The translations under genes and the position numbers were made by a program. The notes under the pieces were generated by a model that saw only the letters and a program-made list of their open reading frames with translations, searched no databases and was not told where the DNA came from. This document shows, piece after piece, positions 40,750 to 51,200 of a DNA stretch of 56,981 nucleotides. Position 1 is the stretch's first letter. The number at the start of each line of letters is the position of its first letter. The stretch is taken from contig NC_045140.1 of NCBI RefSeq assembly GCF_008831285.2, positions 29,599,478 through 29,656,458 of the forward strand, in the 5' to 3' direction. Origin of the DNA: Nymphaea colorata (lineage: Eukaryota; Streptophyta; Magnoliopsida; Nymphaeales; Nymphaeaceae).

Positions 40750-43700
40750 ATTGTTAGGTCTCGTCCCGATTAGGCCAGAATTTCCTAACCAAGACGCTCC
40801 TACTGCCAAGACCGACTTGAGTACTACCTAAAAACCAAAATTCCTAAATAAAATTTAGTACAATTAATCTACCCGGCCGGACAAACCCCGGCGCAACAAC
40901 CCCTAGGACAAAGTTACACAGAGTGAAGTTTCCCAACCTAACTAAGGAGTAACCTAATACAAACAACTACAGGGGTTACAGGCTAGTACAAACGCAAGCG
41001 ATACAAAGATTACTCTCAACTCACTCACAAACACACCAAACCATGCAAACCACTTCTAACGGACAAACCACACCCAACGAAAGCAAATGGGTAGGTCTGC
41101 TCCTTGCGACCGTGTCTCGGGCAATAAGACCCTCGAGGTGCCACAGTGAGGAGCTTGGCCGAAGCCTGGGCTAAAACAACAAATTAAATAAACTAGATGA
41201 AATCCTAGTGCAAAAACAGAATGAACACCCTCCCCGAATCTACAAAGGCTGGAGAGCGTTACCGACCAAGGCGCTGCCTTGGCTGTACCGAGAGACCACG
41301 GGGTAGAATACCTAAGCCCCGGGTATTGCAGCTCACGGGCCGGCGTGAAGCGCGCGGCCTGGACAGCCTCCTGCTGTTGGACGACGTGGACAGACTGCTG
41401 GCCGAGACAGCCGCCTGCTGTCGGCGCTGACGGGCAGTGCGCTGCCGAGAACAGTCGGCTGCTGTTGTGGGCGAACCTGCGGACGAGTAGCCTAGACGAG
41501 CTTGCTGTCGCCCGGGCAGACAGACAGAGTGCCGACGAGGTTGTGCGACCACCTGTCACCTGAGGCGCGGGCTGGATGCCGCGGTGCTGACGGAAGGAGG
41601 AGGCGACCGCCTGTCGCCTGAGATGCGCCTGCGGGATGCGGCGCGGCCGAGGGGGGCGAAAGCCTTGCGGCAGTGCCTACCTACCTGGCGCTGGAAGTGG
41701 CTCGGCCACGGTTATCGACAAGGAATGCCGACGACGGCGCGGGTGGCCGAGGGGCTGGCCGACGACGGCTAGCGAGCGGCTAGCGTCTCCGGCTGTTCCT
41801 AGTCCCTAGCTAAGGTCGGGTTAGCTTGGACGGGCAGAGCTCTACGGGTAGGCTGGTTAAGCGAAGTGAGGTTAAAGGCTAGGGTAGGCTAGAGGAAGCA
41901 GAGCTAAGGTGCGGAAGACAGGTTAACCTAGCTACTAGGTGGGCTAAGCCGAAAGGTAGAAGAGGAAGCAAGAGAGGCTAAGGCAAGGCTCGGGAGTTGG
42001 GACTTAGCGAGCTGGTTGGAGATGAAGAGAGATCACAAGTGAGCTCGGTTGGGTCTGGTCAATGGGACACTCGAGATAAACTCGAGTCAACTGGGTTCAA
42101 CCTAAGGTGCCTCGGGTTTGACCGAGTTCCTACTAGGCTAGGTCAGGTCGGGTTCAGTCAACTTGGGTTAAGACCTAGAAGAGGTCGACTAGGTTAAGTC
42201 CGGTTAAGGTTTAGCTGGGTTAGGACCAAATGGGTTAGGTCGAGTGGGTGAGGACCTGGATGCTTGCCACTTGGCAAGATGAACGGGTTAGCTAATGTGC
42301 GCTAAGAGAATGCCTATCAACAAGGGAAAGGTGAAATGCTTTCCTAAAGAGAAGAGGGATGAACCTAGACTAGAATCGGGAAAAAGGGGAGATAGCTACA
42401 CGATGTAGCTTAGTGGACTTCGAAGAAGGGGAGATGGAGACACGTGGACAGATGAAGGGTGGAGACTAGCTGCGGTTGGGCGAGGTGGAGAGGCGGCCAA
42501 GGGAGGAGCGAGTCCTCGGGTGCTTTTCCTAAAGTTTAGGAAGAGGGGCGCGAGTTGGGGGAGAGGTGCGCTAAGTGGGGAAAAAGGCAAGGGCGAGGTG
42601 GCAAGACGGGAACGCAAAGGGGAAAAGTAACTCGACGAGGCGGAGGGGGTGCTGGGTCGTGGTCCTTCAGATCTTGACACGTGGCCAGATGTAAGGCCAC
42701 AACTTCATGCGATAAGGGAGAAGACCAAGCAACAAGTAAAGTGGGGCGAGGTGGCAAGGTGGCTCCTATGAACTAGGGGGCACTTTCCTAAACTTACTCA
42801 ATCGTGGGGACACTTAGAAAATAACTGGCTTCAGCTTTTGGATGATGGCTCGGATGACAGACACGTGGCAGAAGCAAGGGACAGGATTGCACTTACCTGG
42901 TTCAACCGAAGTCGAGTAGATTCGCACCTGATGAAGCCGGTGGCGCGGTTTGAGTGACACCAACGCTCTTGACCAAGATGCCCTCCTCGCCTTCACTAGA
43001 GCCTTCACCAGAATAGGGGCAATGATGTCCTTCACGCTTCAGGTCATTAATCTGCCGGAGATTGCAAGGCCAACCGGAGTAGCAGCAGAATTCCGGCAAG
43101 GAGCCGAGACTTCTATTCCACCATCGGATGAGACTTGGAATCGGCCAACGTAATGCTTAGAGAATAGCGATTCCAGCTATAATGCAAACGAAGGATTTCC
43201 ACGGCTAGATTTCACAGGTCAGCAAATTCGACTCTGCTGCGCCGTGGACAGAATTGCAGAAACAGGCCGAGAGATCTAACTCAGATTTGTGACCGTTTCT
43301 CCAACTCTCACATACGATTGGTTTGGCAAGGATAGCTTGTCGACTTTCTGATCTTCCAAATGTAAGTAGGACTTCGCCTAGAGAGTCTTCACCTAAGAAC
43401 TCTAACTCTGCTCTCGGGTACGCCGAGAGAGAACAGGGACCTCGGGAGTGCTCTCCCCTAGACCGGAATCCTAAAAACAGAAGGAAATCTCGAAATCAAG
43501 CCACTAACCTTTACTGCCGTCCTTATTGAATCCAAAAATGGATTCAATCTTCCCTGCTACAAGGTCCGCCTCTCAACTTCACCGTGACCGTGAGGAAGGT
43601 GCAGAACGCTGCTGATATGCTGTTTCGATGGGGAGAAAGCCGGGGACAAGGGAGGGATCTTCGCCGGTGAGGAAGAAGGTCCGCCGCAAGCCTTCCAACT

Positions 43701-43951
43701 CGAGCGCTGGCTGGTTCACCACCGATGCTCCGAGTTCTTCAAGGAGGAAGAAACGCCACAGTAGAAGGGGGCGCGAGGGGATGAGAGGGCACACACTCGA
43801 ACGCTCGGGCTGGAGTTGTGCTTTGATTTCAGAATCAGAGTTCCTCGAGAATGAGGAGGGAGAGCCAAACCTCGCACGGAGGAGAGAGAGCGCCTTGCGC
43901 AAAATGCTTTCAATTCCTTAATCTTTGATCCCAATTACAATGATCCAAAAG

Positions 43952-43959
43952 TATTTATA
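43952..43959 (-). promoter_or_regulatory. TATA box in F 5' LTR
   Basis: Sense TATAAATA, expected to drive the F genomic RNA; a pyrimidine-rich tract follows in the sense direction. Confidence 0.7.
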
Positions 43960-44157
43960 CTAATCCTATTTGAGCGAGTCTACAATCCAGATCTCACTCT
44001 CTACCCAAGACCCCAAATCCAAAACGCCAAGCACAACCCGCTAGGCTAGGTTCCTACCTCGAATCCTAATATTAACAAGCCTAAGACTAACTTTATTTAC
44101 TTGTTATTCATAAAGCAAAACGGGCCTAGTGCCCACGCGCAAAGGAAAGGTTCGAGC

Positions 44158-44210
44158 CCCTGGATCTTTTGAACCCAGGGTGGGGACCTTGTGAGGGGAC
44201 CCGCCCTCAC
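44158..44210 (-). other. U3 double hairpin, F 5' LTR
   Basis: Identical to the pair at 34904-34956: 44191-44210 (GTGAGGG/CCCTCAC) and 44158-44180 (CCCTGG/CCAGGG). Confidence 0.65.
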
Positions 44211-44283
44211 TTCGGTTTGTTGACTCAAGAGCTCGGTCAGGTTTGACCGAGCCGTTTACCTAAGACTTAGATCTTAGGACGTC

Positions 44284-44575
44284 TCAAGGGTCGCGTGAAG
44301 TGGACTCGTTTGGCTGGGACGCTTCTAGCTTGACGAGCCCTAAACTGGAGTCTAAGTCACCCTGAGACTGAACCTGCTTGAGCACCGTTGACGACCTAGT
44401 TGCTCCTCCCTCTCCTCCCGCTGCAACTATCTCTGGTGCTTCTTGACTCTTCCTGGGACTGGCCTTAATACATTGAAGAGAACGAGCTCCAATATCAGAA
44501 GCCTTGCGCTTCCTTCTGCTGGATTCGGCGGGCTCGGTCTCAACTGGGTCTGGACCGCTGGGTAGGTCCGTAACA
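44284..44575 (-). other. Untranslated copy of polyprotein tail in F 5' LTR
   Basis: Same frame as the last 97 codons of the F polyprotein, open from the LTR edge to the stop. It is a by-product of the LTR duplication. Confidence 0.85.
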
Positions 44576-44639
44576 ATGCGCCTCCCAAGTTCCGCTTGTC
44601 CGCATGGCTATGCCGGCGTGAAGGCGGCCGTTGGGAAGC
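44576..44639. other. 64-bp spacer between elements F and G
   Basis: GC-rich sequence unlike the LTRs. Its first five bases (ATGCG) and last five (GAAGC) are candidate target-site duplications of F and G; neither partner copy is visible. No gene is seen. Confidence 0.5.
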
Positions 44640-47600
44640 TGTTAGGTCCACACCGGTTGGCCTAAGAAAATCCGACCGATGCAATCCTAATCCTCCCAGG
44701 ACCTTCTTGAGGCCTATTCTAAAACCGAAAATCCTAAACAAGTAATTACAGAAAGTTACCCGGCCGGACAGGACCCCGGCGCAAACCCAGTTAGGTGAAG
44801 GAATACAAGTCGAGGATACCCTTTCTTCAAAACCTAACTATGGATAGCCTACTACAAAAGAACTAAGGGGGTTGACGAGGCCTTACAAACGTGAGCGATA
44901 CAAATATTAATTCTCTCGCAACTCACTCACAAACCACGCAAACCACTGGTAACGGCCAAACCACACCCAACAAAAGCAAATAGGGAGGTAACGCTCCTTG
45001 TGGTCGTGTCTCGGGCACAGTGCCCTCGAGGTACCTCACGGGGGAGCAGGGCCGAAGCCAAGGCTAAAGCAAAACATAAAGCAACTATGATGCTGTCCTA
45101 AAACAAACGAAAGCAAATTCCCGCCCGCGGCTACAAGGGGGATCAAGGGATTACCGGCCAAGGTAAACCTTGGCGTAGCTGGATAAGCACCCGAGGTGAG
45201 AACCAACCCTCGGGTATTGCAGCTTGCTGTGCAAGAAGGCCGGTTGAGGAGAGCCTCCTCGCTCGCCTGCTGCACTATTCAATCCGCTGGCCGAATGGTG
45301 TTGGGCGATGAACTCGCCGCTGAGATCCTGGCCCCCGCGCCTGAAGGGGTGGCCGCTCGCTGCTGGCCGAGAGTTCGCGCTGTCGCTGGACGCGCGTCTA
45401 CCGGGTGGAAGCAGAACGGCGGGCCGCCTGGAAGGAGCCGAGCGCCGGAATGCTTGCGGATGTAGTCTGAGGAGATGCGGGCAGCGCGTGTAGCTACCGA
45501 TATGGGTCGCGCTCAGCGCTGAGGACGATGACCGATGCCGGAGAGAGAGACGCTGTCGGGCCGGAAGGGACGCCTGTGTGCCGAGGGGGGCTGCTGCCGG
45601 GAAGACAGCGCCTACCTGCCTGCCTTCGGTTGTGACTCAGTCACGCTCGCCGCTGGGTGCCAACGGTGAAGGTCACGATCGAGGCAAGGGGGCCGGAGGG
45701 AGCCGGCGTAGCCTAGTCCTAACTAAGGCTGGGGTTGGCTCGGTTCGGCTGGGTTCTACTAGGTAGGCCGGTTTAGTCAAGGTGGGCTCGGGTTGAGGTT
45801 GGCCAAGAAGGTTAAGGGAATAGGTTCGAAATGGGTGACCTAACTACGTGAGGCTTAAGCGAGGTGGTTTGGGTCGGGTCTAAGCCCGCGGATATGGTCA
45901 ATGTTGACCGAGTGAGGTCAGGGTTGACTAAGGTGGGTGGTTGACTAATGGACCTAGCTGAGTGGGTCCTGGTAGATTGGGTCAAGGGACGCTCGAGCTA
46001 GACTCGAGCCGACTAGGGTAGCTTGAACTAAGAGGGCTCGGTGGAAGAGATGACCTAGTGTTGACTAAGGTTAAGACAAGTGATGTTGGTCTAGGTAGGT
46101 TCAGTCAAAAGGGTTGACCTACGGCGAGGGAGGTGCGAGAGGGTGCCTAGGAGGACTCGGTTGACTTGGCTGGTCTTGCCAAGATGGTGCACCACGATCT
46201 TGCCACGCGGCAAGATCAACGACCGACAGAGATGACGCGGAATTAATCACGCGTAGAGGAGATGCGAGGAGGAGTTGCCTAAATGGTAGGGGAGAAAACT
46301 GAAATCGAATGAACCTGGACAGAATTCCAGGTCGATTCTCTTGATCTCTCGAGAATCCTCAACAAGTCTTGGATGACGCCACGTGGAGAGATGAGAGGCT
46401 ATGGATTGACGCGGTAAGGAGGTGGAAACGAATGCGGCAAGGTGATGACGACACGCACGGTATTTCCTAAAACAGCTAAGGTAAGAGGCTATCGGGTGAC
46501 CGCGTGGAGCTAGCTGGGCGTTGCGTCAAAACGCGTGGGACCCAGCTAGATCGTGCAGGGAGAGGTTGGCTGAGGTGGCTGATGGAGGGAGCACAGATGA
46601 TTGACACCTGGCAGGATAGAGGGCCGAGGCGTTCTCGGATTAGGGTTGACTCTAGTGAAGAATGCGAGAAAGCAAGGAGGAGCGGCGGCTACGGGATTGA
46701 CCTAAATGATTGGTAACTCGAGATCCTAGGACGATCTCGAGCAGAGACACGTGGAAGGTTAGGGTGCTACGAAGTTAGGAGCTGGGGAGATGATGACACG
46801 TGGATGAAATCGACGGACAAGAAGGAAATACGAGTACTAACCTTAGCGACGACCGGCGGCAAGGCTGAGACGAATCCTCCACGTGCGGCGGCTAGGGTTT
46901 TAGCTTCGTTCCCTTTGTCCAAATTGCCTCTTCTTCAGACTGAACAACACCCTTGAGGGCGAGGGTATTCTGGTCTGATTCCGCCGGAATTAATGGTACT
47001 GACCGGGAGTAGCAGGGATCGCCGGAATCTCCGAGTTCCGGCGAAGGTGCGGTCTAGAGCTCCACCCGTTAGAACTCACTCCAATTTGATTATTTGATCT
47101 TTGGGATGGAGGCGATTCCGAGGGTCAACTCAATTTTGCAGATCGTGTCCAGAACCCTTGTTTCCTGAGTTCATGAAGTCTCTGGACCGAGAGTCTTGTA
47201 TGGCTGAACCGAGTATAAATGATACAAATTCGTGCTCGTGGGGCTCGCGGTTCGATTCGATCAACGTGTTAGCAAGGGGGATTAATCGGAGTTTCCCCAA
47301 ACTGTGTAAGGGACTGATTCCAACAGATTTCTTCGTTACCTCTAAGTCAGGCCTCGGGTATGCCGAGGGAAGACCCCAGAAGATAAGAAGAACGCTGTTC
47401 CAATCGATCTCAACACGACTTTGGCGAAAACACGAAAATCTCAAGTACTAACCTCTTTGTCGATATTGAAGCCGAGGTAAACCGCGCCTTCAATCTTCCT
47501 TGTTCCAGCTTCAGCCTCTCCACTTCTTCGTGTTCAAGAAGAGGGCACCGAATCCGGACTTGCTTTAAGCTAGGGATGTACCGTGGACAAGGGAGGGACC

Positions 47601-47858
47601 GCCGCCGTGAGGAAGAGATCCGCCGATGCCGTGCTGCCTTATGCCGGTGTCTAAGGACTTTGGCTCTTCAAGGACAGGATTTGAGGGGATTGGAAGCGCC
47701 TTGGAGGTAGAGGACGCGAGGGGGAAGAAGACGCCAGGCTCGGGTGAGCAAGGTGGGAGACGAGAAGGAGAGAGAGACCTCGAGAGAGGAGAGAGAAGAA
47801 TTCCGAACAAATGATTCCTTAATCTCAAAATTGCATACAATGTACAAGATCCAAAAAG

Positions 47859-47866
47859 TATATATA
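47859..47866 (-). promoter_or_regulatory. TATA box in G 3' LTR
   Basis: TATATATA, symmetric on both strands, in the context TTTTTGGATC as in E. Confidence 0.65.
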
Positions 47867-48079
47867 CAAGTTCAAATGAAGCGGGTTTGTATTTCATAAC
47901 CCGCGCTAGATCTAATCCAACAACTAATGCGCCGAGCACACCCCGCTCGGCCTGGGTCTCGAGTTCAAAACTCGTTATTGGCAAGGAATGGTTAAGTGCG
48001 AAAGCAAAGACTGAAAATGACTAAGTGCTGGAAGGAAACGAGCGGCCTAGTGCCTAAGCTCGAAATTTAAACGAATCGT

Positions 48080-48132
48080 CCCTGAGCCTTGTGAGCCCAG
48101 GGCGGGGACCTCGTGTGGGTTGCCGCCCACAC
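48080..48132 (-). other. U3 double hairpin, G 3' LTR
   Basis: In sense, 48113-48132 has arms GTGTGGG/CCCACAC around CGGCAA, and 48080-48102 has arms CCCTGGGC/GCTCAGGG with one G-T pair. It is the undamaged form of the E-family structure. Confidence 0.68.
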
Positions 48133-48205
48133 TTCGGTTAGATGCGCATGGGCTAAGTCTGTTTGACTTAGCCGATTGCCTAGGATTCTAGGTCTTAGAA
48201 TCGGC

Positions 48206-51200
48206 TCAAGCGTCTAGGTTGACCGGACTCACATTAGAGGTTAACTTGACTAACTCGGTGAGTTCAACACTTAGTTCAGAAACGTCTTGAAGCCTATCCG
48301 GTTTGAGCACCTCTTCGGACCTGGTTGCTCCTCCCACTCCTCCCGCTGCAACCTGCGTTGGTGCTGCTTCAACATCTTGGGTTGAGTTGGCGACGTGCTC
48401 CATGGTCTGAGCCCACAACTCAGACGCCTTGCGCTTCAACCGGCTAGGTCCGGCCTGCTCTGTCGGCCTTGGGTCGGGACCATGAGATTGGTCCGTAACA
48501 GATTCCCCCTCCCTAAATTGCGCTTGTCCTCGAGCGCTAGAAGAGGGGAAGCGGTGGATTACTAACCCGAACTCTTCCCAAGAAGTTCCTTTATCTGGGC
48601 CCTCCCATTCCACGAGTACCTCATGCCTCGTCCTACCTTGGCGTTGGGCGTATCTGTGCTTTAAGATACGGTAGGGTGTTGGCAGTTGTTCCGGCATCTG
48701 TTCTATCATCGTTGGTACATCCCCATGATGCGGCTTAAGCCGTGTAACATGGAATACGGGGTGTACTAAAGCTGCTCTTGGAAGGCCTAACCTGTAGGCT
48801 GCCTTTCCTACCTTTTGTAGTACCGGATATGGGCCATAATAGCGAGGCAACAGTTTTGAGTAGGGCTGGCCCATCAATGACCTCTGCTTTAGAGGCAACC
48901 TCTTCAGCCACACATACTGGCCCACTTCGAATTCACGGTCTTTCCTACCTTTATTATACACTTGTCTCATGCGGTTCTGCGCCTTGGCTATATTCTGCTT
49001 GAGTGCGTCTAGCACTTCTTCACGTGTGCGCAGTTCACAGTCAATTTGGTCGTCCTCAGCTGTGCCTCCTTCGTACCTTGGTATAGCAGGAGGAGGGAAC
49101 CCGTATACACCCTCGTATGGGGTCATGCCCGTGGACGAATGCAGACTAGTGTTATACGACCACTCTGCCCATGGTAAAAATTTTACCCATGTATTTGGTC
49201 GTTCTCCCGCGAAGCATCTCAGGTAGGTCTCTAGAGACCGGTTCACGATTTCGCTCTGACCATCTGTCTGTGGATGGTGGGCTGTGCTGAAGTTAAGCGT
49301 CGTACCCATTAACTTCATATACTCCTGCCAGAACGCACTGAGAAAGATTGAGTCACGGTCACATACGACCGACTGTGGCATTCCGTGGAGCTTGCCAATA
49401 AATTCTTGGTACACGCTGGCCACCATTGGCCCTTGATATGAACGTGGCAAGGGAGCGAAGTGGCTATACTTGGTGAGTCTATCCACTACCACAAGCACAG
49501 CTTCCTTGCCTTCAGAGCGGGGCATGGCGTCTATGAAATCCATGGTTACATCAGTCCATGGTTTCGTGGGTATGGGGAGGGGATTCAAGTGACCTGGAGG
49601 CTTGATTGCCTCGTATTTCTCCCTCTGACATACCACGCACTTTCTGATGTAACGTTGTACGTCCGCCTTCATGCCACGCCACCAAAACTGGGCTTTTATT
49701 CTACCAAGGGTTTTTGAAACCCCCTCATGACCTGCGGCTGGAGTGTCATGGAAGTGTTGCAAGAGTTCTTGCTTAAGCCCAGAGTTAGGAGAAATCACTG
49801 CGCGATTCTTCCTAAACAAGAGATTCCCTCTGACCGTGTACAAGGGGATAGATCCGGGATTCTGTTCTACTGATGCTCGAATTAGCCTCAATGCTTGGTC
49901 TTCTTGTTGCTCTTGGGTTAATCGTTCCCATATATCCGTCTCTACCACAGAGAGTGTCATGAACTGCTCGGTCAAACGGGAAAGCGAATCTGCCGCTGTG
50001 TTATCCGGACCTTTCTTATACTCAATCTCAAAATCGTATCCTAGCAGCTTGGCCAGCCAACGCTGTTGGGTAGGCGTAGATACTCTTTGTTTGAGCATGT
50101 ATTTTAACGAATTCTGGTCCGTTTTGACTACGAATCTGTGCCCTATCAGATAAGGCCGCCACTTTTCAACTGCCAATACTATCGCTAAGAGCTCTTTCTC
50201 GTATGTAGAAAGAGGTTTTGCCCTACTGGTTAGGGCTTTTGACATATAGGCGATAGGATGGCCTTCTTGACTTAAGACGGCACCGACTCCAACATCACAT
50301 GCGTCTGTCTCGATTGTAAATTGTTTGTTGAAGTCCGGTAGGGTAAGCACTGGCGCAGTTATAAGGGCATTTTTCAACTTATCAAAGGCTGCCCTAGCCT
50401 TTTCTGACCATTGAAAGGCTCCCTTTTTTAACATCTGGGTTAAGGGTTGAGCTATTAGCCCATAACCTTGGATGAAGCGCCTATAGTAGCCCGTAAGGCC
50501 TAGAAAGCCTCTGAGTCCTTTCAGATCCTTAGGCAGTGGCCATCTTTGCATGGCATCCAATTTTTCGGGGTCTGCCCGAACCCCTTGTTGGCACACGATG
50601 TGCCCAAGATAACCAATGCTCGGTTGTCCAAAGCTGCATTTGGACCGTTTTGCATACAGTTGGTTATCACGTAGCACCTGAAGAGCTGTTGCAAGGTGCT
50701 TCTCATGCAATTCCTCTGTCTGACTATATATAAGAATGTCGTCGAAGAAGACCAATATAAAATCTCGGAGGTATTGTCGAAAGACATCGTTCATGCATCT
50801 TTGAAATGTTGCCGGTGCGTTAGTTAGACCGAAAGGCATTACGAGGAATTCGTAGTGCCCGTCATGTGTCCTGAATGCCGTCTTGGGGACGTCACCCTTA
50901 CACATTCTGATTTGATGGTAGCCTGCTCTCAAGTCTATCTTGGAGAATACGGTCGCTCCGGCTAGCTCATCCAACAACTCATCGATGACAGGAATAGGAT
51001 GCCTGTCCTTTACCGTGGCTTCGTTCAGGGCGCGGTAATCAACACAAAAGCGCCATGTATTATCCTTCTTCTTCACGAGTAAGACTGGAGAAGAGAAAGG
51101 ACTGCTGCTAGGCTGAACTATGCCACTCTCTAACATCTCTTTAACCAGACGCTCTATTTCGGCCTTCTGGTTATACCCATATCTGTAGGGCCTCACGTTG

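Larger units (their letters stand above)
31982..44575 (-). mobile_element. Element F: young intact-coding chromovirus, left end lost in gap
   Basis: Minus-strand retrotransposon with every part present except the outer end of the 3' LTR. The two LTRs differ by about five substitutions and two single-base indels over about 3.3 kb by eye, which indicates a recent insertion. It is the only element here with the canonical D-S-G protease motif. LTR D is a solo copy of the same family. The right flank starts ATGCG (44576-44580), a candidate target-site duplication whose partner is in the gap. Confidence 0.95.
40752..44575 (-). repeat. Element F 5' LTR (3,824 bp)
   Basis: A complete LTR; the plus strand runs from TGTTAGGTCTCG to GTCCGTAACA. 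It is nearly identical to 31982-35321. It contains the untranslated tail copy (44284-44575), double hairpin (44158-44210), TATA box (43952-43959), donor-like sites on the minus strand (43503-43508, 42891-42896), U5 palindrome (41116-41137) and AGGNG hairpins at 41362-41378, 41406-41422 and 41601-41619. The many short frames on both strands repeat those of the other LTR and are not supported as genes. Confidence 0.96.
44640..48500 (-). repeat. Element G 3' LTR (3,861 bp)
   Basis: A complete LTR from TGTTAGGTCCAC to GTCCGTAACA on the plus strand. In sense order: translated tail (stop at 48206), double hairpin (48080-48132), TATA box (47859-47866), CT-rich tract, donor-like GTTAGT (47447-47452 and 46836-46841), CACGTG motifs, the TTGAC-rich section (about 45715-46190) and U5 palindrome (45010-45030). 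No independent gene is supported. Confidence 0.96.

Noticed and set aside
30910-44575. Element F nested inside the E 3' LTR
   Set aside because: The sequence after F's right end (44576 on) is not the missing remainder of the E LTR, so nesting is not supported in this assembly.
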